From Lutispora thermophila DSM 19022 (GTDB lineage: Bacteria; Bacillota; Clostridia; Lutisporales; Lutisporaceae), in assembly GCF_900142105.1 (NCBI RefSeq), contig NZ_FQZS01000012.1, forward strand, positions 56,439-120,438: a stretch of DNA of 64,000 bases. The letters run 5' to 3'. This document shows, in pieces, positions 24,796-32,980 of the stretch. How positions within the stretch are numbered: position 1 is the stretch's first letter; the number at the start of each line of letters is the position of its first letter. The notes under the pieces were generated by a model. That model was given only the letters and a program-made list of their open reading frames with translations. It was not told where the DNA came from and searched no databases. The translations under genes were made by a program, and so were the position numbers.

Positions 24796-25464
24796 ATGGA
24801 GGATATTAGCGCTTTAGTGGATAGAATAGCTGAGGAAGTCTTGAAAAGAATTGAAAATTGCTCTGCAAAGGTGCTGCTCATCGGACAAGGAGAATCGCTG
24901 AAGGGTGAGCTGGATAAAGCGGGTATACTCTATGATCATTATAGTGGTTATTCTGATGAATTGGATCTGGATAATTATGAGCATATAATTATCGATGGTA
25001 TGTCTAATTATCACTTGGTAACATCTGCTCTATTGGTTCCTGGTACAGATATTTCCAAGCTCATTCTGAAAGGTAGGCTTACAGGCAAGAAAGTATATGT
25101 GGAAAAGAGCAGCCTGGAATACAAGAAATATGAGGTAACCATTGATAAAGGCTTAAAAGAGAAGTTTGAATTCTATGAAAAAACTATAGCCGGTTATGGA
25201 GTCCAATTTTTTAATACTCAGGATATTATCAAGGTTATTATAGGTAGTTGTGAAAACATAATTGCAGTTGATGAAAGAAACTTAGAAAAAAAGTGTCGGG
25301 AGGAAGAATGCTTCCTATTGGACAAAAAGCTAATAACTGAGCAGGACTTGAGGAAGTTAGTTCAAAAAGGCCACAGGAAGATAAGAATAGGAAATAAAAG
25401 CATCATCACTCCTTTGGCAAAGGACTATATAAAAATAAACAATATATGCTTGTTCAAAGAATAA
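24796..25464 (+). CDS. PduM-like microcompartment protein (tentative)
   Basis: This 222-residue protein has no enzyme motif that I can see. It begins with an amphipathic helix, ISALVDRIAEEVLKRIEN, which looks like an encapsulation peptide. The end, GHRKIRIGNKSIITPLAKDYIKINNICLF, resembles the C-terminus of PduM, a structural protein needed for propanediol microcompartment assembly. The same TPxAxxYxK pattern also occurs near the N-terminus of EutT. The ATG follows AAAGGGGTGA. PduM is the best family guess; similarity is recognisable only at the two ends, so this is an inference. It would act inside the shell or at its inner face. Confidence 0.6.
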   Translation: MEDISALVDRIAEEVLKRIENCSAKVLLIGQGESLKGELDKAGILYDHYSGYSDELDLDNYEHIIIDGMSNYHLVTSALLVPGTDISKLILKGRLTGKKVYVEKSSLEYKKYEVTIDKGLKEKFEFYEKTIAGYGVQFFNTQDIIKVIIGSCENIIAVDERNLEKKCREEECFLLDKKLITEQDLRKLVQKGHRKIRIGNKSIITPLAKDYIKINNICLFKE

Positions 25465-25490
25465 GCCTATATAAAGGAGTTGACAAGCAG

Positions 25491-25772
25491 ATGATAATGG
25501 CAAAGGTAATAGGCAATGTTTGGGCTACAAGGAAGGAGGAGTCATTGAACGGACTCAAGTTTCTTGTGGTTAAGCCATTGGATTATGGGAGAGAAAGCGA
25601 TGCTCCCACTTTCATTGCAGCTGATGTGGTAGGAGCGGGAGTTGGGGAAACGGTGCTGGTGACTAAGGGAAGCTCTGCAAGAAAGGTGTTGGATAAGGAT
25701 GAAGCGCCAATTGATGCTGCTATCATTGGTATCATTGATATGGTAGAAGTTGAGAAAGCCTATTTGGTGTAG
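25491..25772 (+). CDS. eutN: BMC pentameric vertex protein EutN
   Basis: EutN/CcmL-family pentamers cap the vertices of the shell. The 93-residue protein has the characteristic MAKVIGNVWATRKEESLNGLKFLVV start, ADVVGAGVGETVLVTKGSSARKV and DAAIIGIIDMVEV. AAAGGAG (25473-25479) lies 11 bases before ATG 25491. ATG 25497 is an alternative and would begin exactly at the common family start. A longer reading frame from 25446 overlaps the previous gene and has no ribosome site. Confidence 0.94.
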   Translation: MIMAKVIGNVWATRKEESLNGLKFLVVKPLDYGRESDAPTFIAADVVGAGVGETVLVTKGSSARKVLDKDEAPIDAAIIGIIDMVEVEKAYLV

Positions 25773-25788
25773 GTGGTGAGGTGATAGG

Positions 25789-27138
25789 ATGGAAGATTTG
25801 ATAAAGATATACGATGCAGGTGTAGTAGGTGCTGGTGGAGCCGGTTTTCCCACCTATAAAAAACTAAACGCCAAGGTGGAATATTTCATAATAAATGGGG
25901 CAGAATGTGAACCATTACTCCAGACTGATAAATATATAATGAGAGAAAGGTCTGAAGAAGTGCTGCTGGGGGTAAAGAAAGTTGCGGAAATCATCAAGGC
26001 TGAAAAAGTAGTCTTTGCTTTGAAGAAAAAATACCAATACGAGATAGAAAGTCTAAAGAAAGCTCAGGAGAAGTTTGGAATTGATCTGGATTTTTTTCTC
26101 ATGAATAGCATATATCCTGCCGGAGATGAGCAAGTTCTTGTTTATGAAGTGACAGGACGAACAGTTCCTCCCGGAGGGATACCCTTGCAAGTTGGAACAG
26201 TGGTCAGCAATGTAGGAACTATGTTGAATGTTTATCATGCCATGGAAGGGAAACCCGTAATAAGAAAGCTTGTATCAGTGATGGGAGAGGTAAACAATCC
26301 TCTGCTGTTGGATGTGCCAATAGGAATAAGCATAAGAGAATGTATAGAAGCAGCCGGAGGCAGCAAACTGGATGGTTTTCATATAATCCTTGGTGGACCT
26401 ATGATGGGAATGCTAATATCCTCTGAAGATATTGACAGCAGGGTCGTAACTAAAACAACAGGAGGAGTAATAGTTATTCCTTCAGATCACTATCTGGTTT
26501 ATAAGAACAAGCTTAATCTGCAGCACATGATAAATCAAACCAAATCAGCCTGCATACAGTGCAGCTACTGTACAGATATGTGTCCAAGATATCTGATAGG
26601 TCATCCTATTAGACCTCACAAGATAATGAGAAAGATAGGGTATAGCGAAGAAATAGATGAAAGCTTCATGGATTCACTTATTTGCTGTGAATGTGGCATT
26701 TGCGAATTATATGCCTGTCCTATGGGGATATCACCTAGATTGGTGAACATATACGTGAAAAATAAGCTGAGAGAAAAGAAGATAACATTCAAAGATGACA
26801 AAAGCGGTCCCAGTGAAATAGGTATAAGAGAACATAGGAAAGTTCCCGTGGAAAGATTGCTTACGAGAATACATATGCATAAGTATGATGTAAAAGAACC
26901 TCTGAAAATCAAAGCAATAAAGACAGACAGAGTATCTATACCACTTAGACAGCATATTGGAGTTGCTGCTAACCCCTTAGTTAAAGTTGGGGATAATGTT
27001 GCTTTAGGACAGCTTATAGCTTCTGTCAATTATGGAGATTTAGGAGCCAATATACATGGAAGCATCGATGGTGTTGTTGTGGAAATTCATGACGCAATAG
27101 TCATTGAGAGGAAAAACAGTGGGGTGATGTCATGCTGA
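25789..27138 (+). CDS. pduS: PduS-like flavo-iron-sulfur protein (RnfC-related)
   Basis: PduS of the propanediol system is a flavoprotein with two [4Fe-4S] clusters that reduces cobalamin for the adenosyltransferase. The 449-residue product has the RnfC-like N-terminal GAGGAGFPTYKKL and NGAECEPLLQTD (flavin/NADH region), an SLBB-like segment (VSVMGEVNNPLLLDVPIGISI), two cluster motifs (ACIQCSYCTDMCPRYLIGHP near residue 255 and CCECGICELYACPMG near residue 305), and a C-terminal barrel-sandwich domain (HIGVAANPLVKVGDNVALGQL). It overlaps the PduT-like shell gene by seven bases. It likely feeds electrons to EutT or balances NADH in the lumen. Presence in a eut locus is notable. Confidence 0.9.
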   Translation: MEDLIKIYDAGVVGAGGAGFPTYKKLNAKVEYFIINGAECEPLLQTDKYIMRERSEEVLLGVKKVAEIIKAEKVVFALKKKYQYEIESLKKAQEKFGIDLDFFLMNSIYPAGDEQVLVYEVTGRTVPPGGIPLQVGTVVSNVGTMLNVYHAMEGKPVIRKLVSVMGEVNNPLLLDVPIGISIRECIEAAGGSKLDGFHIILGGPMMGMLISSEDIDSRVVTKTTGGVIVIPSDHYLVYKNKLNLQHMINQTKSACIQCSYCTDMCPRYLIGHPIRPHKIMRKIGYSEEIDESFMDSLICCECGICELYACPMGISPRLVNIYVKNKLREKKITFKDDKSGPSEIGIREHRKVPVERLLTRIHMHKYDVKEPLKIKAIKTDRVSIPLRQHIGVAANPLVKVGDNVALGQLIASVNYGDLGANIHGSIDGVVVEIHDAIVIERKNSGVMSC

Positions 27139-27680
27139 AGTCCATAGGAATGATAGAATTAAACAGCATTGCAAGAGCAGTTGAAACCGCTGATACCATG
27201 GTGAAGGCAGGAGATGTGGATTTGATTTTTTCTAAACCTGTATGTCCAGGAAAGTATATCATTATGATAGCGGGAGATGTAGGCGCGGTTAAATCCTCAG
27301 TAGCTGCAGGTTTGGAAAAAGCAGGTCAATTTGCGGTGGAAAATTTCATTATACCCAATGTTAACCCTCAGGTATTAAATGCATTTAACGGGGCAAATCC
27401 CGTAGAGAGAGTTAATGCCATTGGTGTCATGGAGTTTTTCAATATTGCATCTTCAATTATTGCAGCTGATAAAGCTGTAAAATCAGCTCAAGTCAAATTG
27501 CTGGATATAAGGCTTGGAATAAGCATAGGAGGCAAATCCTATGTAGTGCTTACAGGTGATGTCAGTGCAGTGAATGAAGCTGTAGAAGCTGCCACAGTTG
27601 CAGCCAAGGAAGCGGGGACTTTAATCAATAAAGCAGTTATATCGAATCCATCTGAGGATTTATTCGTGAGCCTGTTATAA
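27132..27680 (+). CDS. pduT: PduT-like tandem BMC shell protein
   Basis: PduT is a trimer of tandem BMC domains with a [4Fe-4S] cluster in its central pore, held by one cysteine per subunit. The 182-residue product has two BMC domains (SIGMIELNSIARAVETADTMVKAGDV and AIGVMEFFNIASSIIAADKAVKSAQV). The cluster-binding loop SKPVCPGKYIIM near residue 37 corresponds to the PduT cysteine. The gene starts inside the end of the PduS-like gene, so the two are translated together. The pair suggests an electron conduit through the shell, as proposed for PduST. Electron transfer is inferred, not shown. Confidence 0.92.
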   Translation: MLKSIGMIELNSIARAVETADTMVKAGDVDLIFSKPVCPGKYIIMIAGDVGAVKSSVAAGLEKAGQFAVENFIIPNVNPQVLNAFNGANPVERVNAIGVMEFFNIASSIIAADKAVKSAQVKLLDIRLGISIGGKSYVVLTGDVSAVNEAVEAATVAAKEAGTLINKAVISNPSEDLFVSLL

Positions 27681-27709
27681 AATTCAATCAATGAAAAGGG
27701 GGAAGTTGA

Positions 27710-28819
27710 ATGAGCATTAATGAGATTATTGTATATATAATGGTAGCCTTTATGGTGCTGGGAGCTATTGACAAGATAATCGGAAACAAATATGGATTAG
27801 GTGAGAAGTTCGATGAAGGCTTTATGGCCATGGGTTCCTTAGCCATAGCCATGGTGGGAGTAGTATCGTTGGCACCTGTGCTGGCCAATGTGTTAAAACC
27901 AGTGATAGTTCCTTTATATACTGCTCTGGGTGCTGATCCTTCCATGTTTGCAACGACACTTCTAGCCTGTGATATGGGAGGTTATCCTCTTGCAATAGAG
28001 TTGGCCCAATCTCCTGAAGCGGGGCAATTTGCAGGGCTTATTCTTGGATCCATGATGGGGCCTACAATAGTGTTTACAATACCTGTAGCTCTGGGAATAA
28101 TTGAAAAGGAAGACCAAAAATTCTTAGCCATGGGTATATTGGCCGGCATTATAACCATTCCTATAGGATGCTTGGCCGGCGGCCTTGTTGCAGGATTTGA
28201 AATTGGCATGATTTTGAGAAATCTTATACCTATAGTTATAGTAGCATTGCTCATTGCCCTCGGACTATGGAAGATACCTCAAAAAATGATAAAAGGGTTT
28301 ACTGTATTCGGAAAGGGTGTTGTGGTTGTCATAACCATAGGTACTGCTGCAATCATTATAGAAACTTTGACCGGAATAGTTGTAATTCCCGGAATGGCTC
28401 CCATAACAGAAGGAATACAAATAGTAGGTAGCATTGCAATAATGCTGGCCGGAGCTTTTCCTATGGTGCACTTTATAACAAAAGTCTTTAAGAAACCTTT
28501 GATGAGCATGGGCAGACTTTTAGGTATGGGAGATGTGGCTGCAGCAGGTATGGTGGCAACTTTGGCCAATAACATTCCAATGTTCGGACTAATGAAGGAT
28601 ATGGATGACAGAGGCAAGGTTCTCAATGTTGCATTTGCAGTAAGCGCAGCCTTTGTATTTGGCGATCACCTAGGCTTCACAGCCGGAGTCAATCGAGATA
28701 TGATATTCCCCATGATAGTAGGCAAGCTTGTTGCCGGTATAACTGCCGTTGCTTTGGCCTCTTTCATAGCACCTAAGAGCAGCATAGATCAAGAAAAGAA
28801 GCAGGACCTCTCTGCATGA
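27710..28819 (+). CDS. eutH: Ethanolamine permease EutH
   Basis: EutH brings ethanolamine across the cytoplasmic membrane, most needed at low pH or low concentration. The 369-residue protein has about ten to eleven membrane helices and matches the family: VAFMVLGAIDKIIGNKYGLGEKF, LACDMGGYPLAIELA, LGSMMGPTIVFTIPVALG, GDVAAAGMVATLANNIPMFG and FGDHLGFTAGVNRDM. Its start ATG follows AAAAGGGGGAAGTTGA. It is encoded after the shell genes and before eutQ. It is the only eut product here with many membrane segments. Confidence 0.95.
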   Translation: MSINEIIVYIMVAFMVLGAIDKIIGNKYGLGEKFDEGFMAMGSLAIAMVGVVSLAPVLANVLKPVIVPLYTALGADPSMFATTLLACDMGGYPLAIELAQSPEAGQFAGLILGSMMGPTIVFTIPVALGIIEKEDQKFLAMGILAGIITIPIGCLAGGLVAGFEIGMILRNLIPIVIVALLIALGLWKIPQKMIKGFTVFGKGVVVVITIGTAAIIIETLTGIVVIPGMAPITEGIQIVGSIAIMLAGAFPMVHFITKVFKKPLMSMGRLLGMGDVAAAGMVATLANNIPMFGLMKDMDDRGKVLNVAFAVSAAFVFGDHLGFTAGVNRDMIFPMIVGKLVAGITAVALASFIAPKSSIDQEKKQDLSA

Positions 28820-28836
28820 TTGGGGAGGTATGAAAC

Positions 28837-29286
28837 TTGAATAATATTGATAACAAAGAGTTAGTGGAAATCATAGCAAAACTTGTATTAGAGAAGCTTC
28901 AGCAGCATGAGATCAAAATAATAAAAGAAGTGGACAGAAGCGGTGTAATCAGCATAAAAGGATCAACGGTGAAATGTGAAACCTTTGATACAGGCAAAGA
29001 AGGAGATAAGGTTTATCTTAAGGATATTTTGTCTTTGGATGAAAGTCCAAGACTAGGATGTGGTTTTATGGAAATGAAAAACAGCAGCTTCCCTTGGACC
29101 CTTAAATACGATGAGATAGATTATATAATAGAAGGAACATTGGAAATCATAATCAATGGGAATAAGATAAGAGGAAATGCAGGAGATGTAATATTTATAC
29201 CTGTGAACAGTTCTATTGAGTTTTCTACACCAGATTATGTGAAGTTTATATATGTTACATATCCTGCTAATTGGGCAGATTTATAA
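28837..29286 (+). CDS. eutQ: EutQ cupin protein, short form
   Basis: EutQ is a cupin protein; the Salmonella protein was reported to have acetate kinase activity. The product is 149 residues, against about 230 in E. coli. The cupin core is intact (SSFPWTLKYDEIDYIIEGTLEIII, GDVIFIPVNSSIEFSTP, YPANWADL), but the N-terminal part containing the ITPEA-type segment is missing. Instead the chain begins with IDNKELVEIIAKLVLEKLQQ, which looks like an encapsulation peptide. The start is TTG 28837 behind TGGGGAGGT. It is the last gene of the locus and is closed by a perfect terminator. Confidence 0.92.
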   Translation: MNNIDNKELVEIIAKLVLEKLQQHEIKIIKEVDRSGVISIKGSTVKCETFDTGKEGDKVYLKDILSLDESPRLGCGFMEMKNSSFPWTLKYDEIDYIIEGTLEIIINGNKIRGNAGDVIFIPVNSSIEFSTPDYVKFIYVTYPANWADL

Positions 29287-29315
29287 ATGTGGTGGAAAAC
29301 ACCACATTTATTTTA
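29284..29315 (+). terminator. eut operon terminator
   Basis: TAAATGTGGTG (29284-29294) pairs perfectly with CACCACATTTA (29300-29310) around a GAAAA loop, followed by TTTTA. It begins at the eutQ stop and marks the end of the eut locus. Confidence 0.92.
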
Positions 29316-29383
29316 TGCTTGCTTACATGTTTAAAGGCTTTTTTAATTCAAATTGCTTTCGAAAAATAATCAGAAAATTTAGG

Positions 29384-29412
29384 TTGACAATCAAAAAAAA
29401 CTATTTTATAAT
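29384..29412 (+). promoter_or_regulatory. asnA promoter, consensus sigma-A
   Basis: TTGACA (29384-29389) and TATAAT (29407-29412) are spaced by exactly 17 bases, a perfect consensus promoter. Transcription would start near 29419, just before the T-box leader. Confidence 0.85.
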
Positions 29413-29433
29413 ATACATTAATTCATTTGCGAG

Positions 29434-29715
29434 AAAGATTATGATGGGAAGAGTAGATTAGGAAGGTAGTTTAAGCGAGTCGGAGACGGTGGGAGTCCGA
29501 TACGATAGCCTAATTGAAGAACATCCCGGAGTTTCTAACCGAAATCCTGATGGAGAGTAGACTTAGACGCAGCCAAAGCGTTAAAGTTGGGCGATATCGA
29601 ATATTATATTGATTGATATTCCGTATCGGCAGAGTGAACCAGGTGTTAATTTGGGTGGTACCGCGGAAGTATTCCTTTCGTCCCTTGTATTAGGGATGAA
29701 AGGATTTTTTATTTT
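29434..29715 (+). promoter_or_regulatory. T-box leader, asparagine specifier, before asnA
   Basis: The leader has the T-box landmarks: the AGTA stem-I motif (29452-29455), the stem ATTAGG/CCTAAT below the specifier loop, the specifier AAC (29520-29522, Asn) in a GAAGAACA context, and the T-box bulge sequence GGTGGTACCGCGG at about 29655-29667. A terminator stem follows (CCTTTCGTCCC with GGGATGAAAGG, then ATTTTTT). Uncharged tRNA-Asn would stabilise the antiterminator and switch on asnA. The Asn specifier agrees with the downstream asparagine synthetase. Confidence 0.92.
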
Positions 29716-29741
29716 AATTGAAAATTATGGAGGGATAGTAA

Positions 29742-30758
29742 ATGGGTAAAGTTACTTTATTCGAAGCAAAAAATTATCAATCTAAGAAAGACATTAGAGG
29801 TACACAAGTAGCAATAAAGAAACTAAAAGATTATTTTGAAAAGAGACTTGCAGCTGAGTTGAATCTTACAAGAGTTTCTGCACCTTTGTTTGTTGAAGCT
29901 GATAGGGGAATAAATGATAACTTAAACGGAGTAGAAAGACCCGTATCCTTTGATATAAAGGCTATAGAAGGTAAAAAAGTTGAAATAGTTCAATCACTTG
30001 CTAAGTGGAAAAGGATGGCTCTGAAGAGATATGGCTTTAAACCTTATGAAGGTTTATACACAGATATGAATGCCATAAGAAGGGATGAAGATTTGGATAA
30101 TATCCATTCCATCTATGTAGACCAATGGGATTGGGAAAAAGTCATCACAGCAGATGACAGAAATATTGAATTTTTAAAGGAAACAGTAAGAAGCATCTAT
30201 AAGGTTTTTAAGGATACAGAAATCTTTATGAAAGGGCTATATTCGGATTATGAAATCATGCTTCCCGATGAAATTTCCTTTATAACTTCACAGGAGTTGG
30301 AGGATATGTATCCAGATAAAAATCCTAAGGAAAGAGAGAATGCCATAGCTAAAGAGAAAGGCGCCGTATTCGTAATAGGCATTGGAGGTAAACTTAAATC
30401 AGGGAAAAGGCATGATGGTAGATCTCCTGACTATGATGATTGGGATTTAAACGGAGATATACTATTCTGGTATCCTGTTTTGGATATGGCATTGGAGTTA
30501 TCTTCCATGGGAATCAGGGTAGATAAGAACTCATTGCAGAAGCAATTGAAGCTGGCTGGATGTGAAGAGAGGTTAGAACTTGAATATCACAGAATGCTTA
30601 TGGAAGATAAGCTACCTTTAACTATAGGTGGAGGCATCGGCCAGTCCAGAATATGCATGTACTTCCTCCGCAAAGCACATATCGGAGAAATACAGGCTTC
30701 CGTATGGCCAAAGGAAATGATTGATCTATGCGAAGCCAACGGAATAGCGCTACTGTAA
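29742..30758 (+). CDS. asnA: Aspartate-ammonia ligase (ammonia-dependent asparagine synthetase)
   Basis: AsnA makes asparagine from aspartate, ammonia and ATP. The 338-residue protein has the aminoacyl-tRNA-synthetase-like fold and matches the family: [79 protein letters not shown] and [28 protein letters not shown]. The start ATG follows TGGAGGGATAG. It is monocistronic and controlled by the Asn T-box leader. It could use ammonia released by the adjacent ethanolamine pathway, but this is only a positional remark. Confidence 0.97.
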   Translation: MGKVTLFEAKNYQSKKDIRGTQVAIKKLKDYFEKRLAAELNLTRVSAPLFVEADRGINDNLNGVERPVSFDIKAIEGKKVEIVQSLAKWKRMALKRYGFKPYEGLYTDMNAIRRDEDLDNIHSIYVDQWDWEKVITADDRNIEFLKETVRSIYKVFKDTEIFMKGLYSDYEIMLPDEISFITSQELEDMYPDKNPKERENAIAKEKGAVFVIGIGGKLKSGKRHDGRSPDYDDWDLNGDILFWYPVLDMALELSSMGIRVDKNSLQKQLKLAGCEERLELEYHRMLMEDKLPLTIGGGIGQSRICMYFLRKAHIGEIQASVWPKEMIDLCEANGIALL

Positions 30759-30769
30759 GCAAGCCTAAC

Positions 30770-31233
30770 GTATTCCTTATAGGTCGGTGGCTGGTAGCTG
30801 GCCACTGGTCTCTGGTGCTAGGGCATTCCTTTTGAGTTTTTAAGTGGAATACGGATTTAAACAGCGGAATTTATTAGAACACTAAAAGACACTAAATTGC
30901 CCTACAATACACTAAAGGGTATTATAAACTTTATGGAACTATGAAATAGTGCAAGAAAATATTTAGAGTAATTAGTATAACACCAGTAACTGAAGACCAG
31001 CAATAAGATATGTGTCGTAAGTCTCCAGATTCTGGTGTTAGTATTTCCAAAATCAATAACCTTGTGAACTGCACATATGATTATTATAGTTTGCTATAGT
31101 ATTATAGGAGTATCCTTTAGTGGCTTTTTGTGATATTTTAGTGTCTTCTAGTGTTCTCAAAAAAACCCGCCGTGGTAATCCGTGGATATCGCTGTGCAAA
31201 TCACTGTTCATCAAAAAGACCTATAATGAATAC
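30770..31233. repeat. 464-bp imperfect palindrome in a gene-free gap
   Basis: The 537-base gap between asnA and the cyclophilin gene has no convincing gene. Its two halves are inverted copies of each other: GTATTCCTTATAGGTC (30770-30785) versus 31218-31233 (15 of 16 match), ACGGATT (30851) versus AATCCGT (31177), a 21-base arm (30876-30896 versus 31137-31157, 20 of 21 match), and TAACACCAG (30978) versus CTGGTGTTA (31032). All pairs are roughly centred near 31002-31017. It could be a decayed MITE-like element or encode a long hairpin RNA. No transposase or clear target-site duplication was found. Confidence 0.65.
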
Positions 31234-31295
31234 CCCAGCTCTCGTAACTCGTGTCACGCGTCAGGGCCCAAGAAGAATACCCTAGTCAGTGCATA

Positions 31296-31817
31296 CTATA
31301 TAACCTCTGGTTCTTCGTACTCAATGCCGAAAGTCTCAACTGTAACCTTTCTCATCTTTTGGTCATTGAGAGGCTTATCTCTGAAATCCGTAGGCGTATT
31401 CACTATTTCATCTGCAACTTCCATTCCTTCAATTACCTTTCCAAAAGCAGCATAATCTCCATCAAGATGAGGAGCTGCTTCTACCATTATAAAAAACTGA
31501 GAACCCGCAGAATCAGGATTCATAGCACGAGCCATGGATATAACTCCTCTGTCATGCTTCAGATGATTCTTGAAGCCATTGGATGAAAACTCTCCCTTGA
31601 TTGAATAACCTGGTCCCCCTATTCCTATACCTTGAGGACATCCTCCCTGTATCATGAAACCTGGGATAACTCTATGGAATATCAATCCATCGTAGAATCC
31701 TTTGTTTATCAGAGATATAAAATTTCTGACGGTATTTGGAGCCACATCTGGGTAAAGCTCCACTTTTATCTCTTTACCGTTTTCCATTTCAATGGTGACT
31801 ATTGGGTTGTTGTTCAT
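31296..31817 (-). CDS. Cyclophilin-type peptidyl-prolyl cis-trans isomerase
   Basis: The 173-residue cytoplasmic protein is a single cyclophilin domain: VELYPDVAPNTVRNFISL, the catalytic FHRVIPGFMIQGG, GYSIKGEF, RGVISMARAMNPDSAGSQFFI and LDGDYAAFGKVIEGMEV. It speeds proline isomerisation during folding. It has no signal peptide, unlike secreted cyclophilins of some clostridia. The start at 31817 has AAAGGAAG upstream; a longer frame to 31850 has none. It points toward the palindromic gap and is monocistronic. Confidence 0.95.
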   Translation of the reverse strand: MNNNPIVTIEMENGKEIKVELYPDVAPNTVRNFISLINKGFYDGLIFHRVIPGFMIQGGCPQGIGIGGPGYSIKGEFSSNGFKNHLKHDRGVISMARAMNPDSAGSQFFIMVEAAPHLDGDYAAFGKVIEGMEVADEIVNTPTDFRDKPLNDQKMRKVTVETFGIEYEEPEVI

Positions 31818-31974
31818 GCAAAACTTCCTTTCTATATAAGATAAGATCATTATATAGCATTAAAAGCCTTGATTGAAGCATTTTAATTAAGTAAAATCAG
31901 CCCTTTTGAATCTTTGGTTTATGCTTTATACTGAAGAAAATCCATGTTTGAAAAAGATTCATGCAAATATATTA

Positions 31975-32005
31975 TTGAGCAATGATTATAAAAATATATT
32001 ATAAT
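31975..32005 (+). promoter_or_regulatory. Possible promoter for the radical SAM gene
   Basis: TTGAGC (31975-31980) and TATAAT (32000-32005) lie upstream of the gene at 32054, with a long 19-base spacer. The -10 element is perfect, the -35 is weak. Confidence 0.4.
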
Positions 32006-32053
32006 ATTGTAAATATAGAGCTTATTTGAACTACTTATCGGGGAGAATTGAAA

Positions 32054-32980
32054 ATGGTTATGAAATGGGATAACAAAAGATATTATAATTTAAACTATTT
32101 TTTAAGACAAAAATTCGGTGAAAAGGTGATGAAAATATCTCTTGATGCCGGTTTTACCTGCCCTAACAGGGATGGTACCAGGTCAAAGGGCGGTTGCATA
32201 TTTTGCAGTCCAAGAGGTTCTGGTGATTTTACAATGGAAGCAGATGATTTGTCAAAGCAGTTTGACGAGGCTAAGGCTATGATGAATAAAAAGTGGAAAA
32301 ACGGAAAATACATCGGATATTTTCAGGCCTATACAAATACCTATGCTCCTGTTGAAGTTCTAAGAGAAAAATATTATACAATATTGAATAAAGAGAATGT
32401 GGTAGGATTAGCTGTTGCCACAAGACCTGATTGTCTGCCTGATGATGTGCTGGAACTGTTGGAGGAACTGAATGATAAAACATACTTATGGGTGGAACTG
32501 GGGTTGCAAACCATAAAAGAAGAAACTGCTAAGCTTGTCAACAGAGGTTATCCTTTGGAGACATATGTTAAAGCAGTGGAAGAATTGAAAAAGAGAAATA
32601 TAAATATTGTCACTCATTGTATTTTGGGATTGCCAGGAGAAACTAAAGAAGATATGATCCGAACTGTGGACTTTGTAGCTCATACAAAAACCCAGGGTAT
32701 TAAGCTTCATTTGCTGCATCTGATGAAGGATACTCCCATGGTAGAACTCTATGAAGAAGGAAAGCTTAGGTTCATGGAAAAAGATGAGTATGTTGATTTG
32801 ATAGTGGATTGCCTAGAAAGGATTCCATCGCATATGGTCATCCATAGGCTTACTGGTGACGGTCCGAGAGCCACTCTGATAGGCCCAAGATGGAGTCTCA
32901 ATAAGTGGGAAGTACTAAATTCCATAGATGATAGATTAATTGAAAGAGATACATGGCAAGGGAAGAAATTCAGCTTATAA
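32054..32980 (+). CDS. TIGR01212-type radical SAM protein (YhcC family)
   Basis: The 308-residue protein is a YhcC/TIGR01212 radical SAM enzyme of unproven substrate. The family-specific cluster region is GFTCPNRDGTRSKGGCIFC near residue 30, in which the three cysteines bind the [4Fe-4S] cluster. Further family features are YFQAYTNTYAPVEVLREKY, VGLAVATRPDCLPDDVL, WVELGLQT, THCILGLPGETKEDM and LHLLHLMKDTPM. I start at ATG 32054, eight bases after GGGGAG; TTG 32048 and ATG 32060 are alternatives. It is convergent with the DUF3870 gene, with a six-base overlap of the reading frames. Confidence 0.92.
   Translation: MVMKWDNKRYYNLNYFLRQKFGEKVMKISLDAGFTCPNRDGTRSKGGCIFCSPRGSGDFTMEADDLSKQFDEAKAMMNKKWKNGKYIGYFQAYTNTYAPVEVLREKYYTILNKENVVGLAVATRPDCLPDDVLELLEELNDKTYLWVELGLQTIKEETAKLVNRGYPLETYVKAVEELKKRNINIVTHCILGLPGETKEDMIRTVDFVAHTKTQGIKLHLLHLMKDTPMVELYEEGKLRFMEKDEYVDLIVDCLERIPSHMVIHRLTGDGPRATLIGPRWSLNKWEVLNSIDDRLIERDTWQGKKFSL

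Noticed and set aside
29252..29461. Small frame after eutQ
   Set aside because: It crosses the eut terminator and the asnA promoter and has no family likeness.
30803..30809. GCCACTG as part of a B12 riboswitch
   Set aside because: The string resembles the B12 box, but no other riboswitch elements surround it, and the downstream gene on the plus strand is unrelated.
31120..31455. Open frame of 111 codons on the plus strand
   Set aside because: It spans the palindrome and is mostly antisense to the cyclophilin gene, with no ribosome site.
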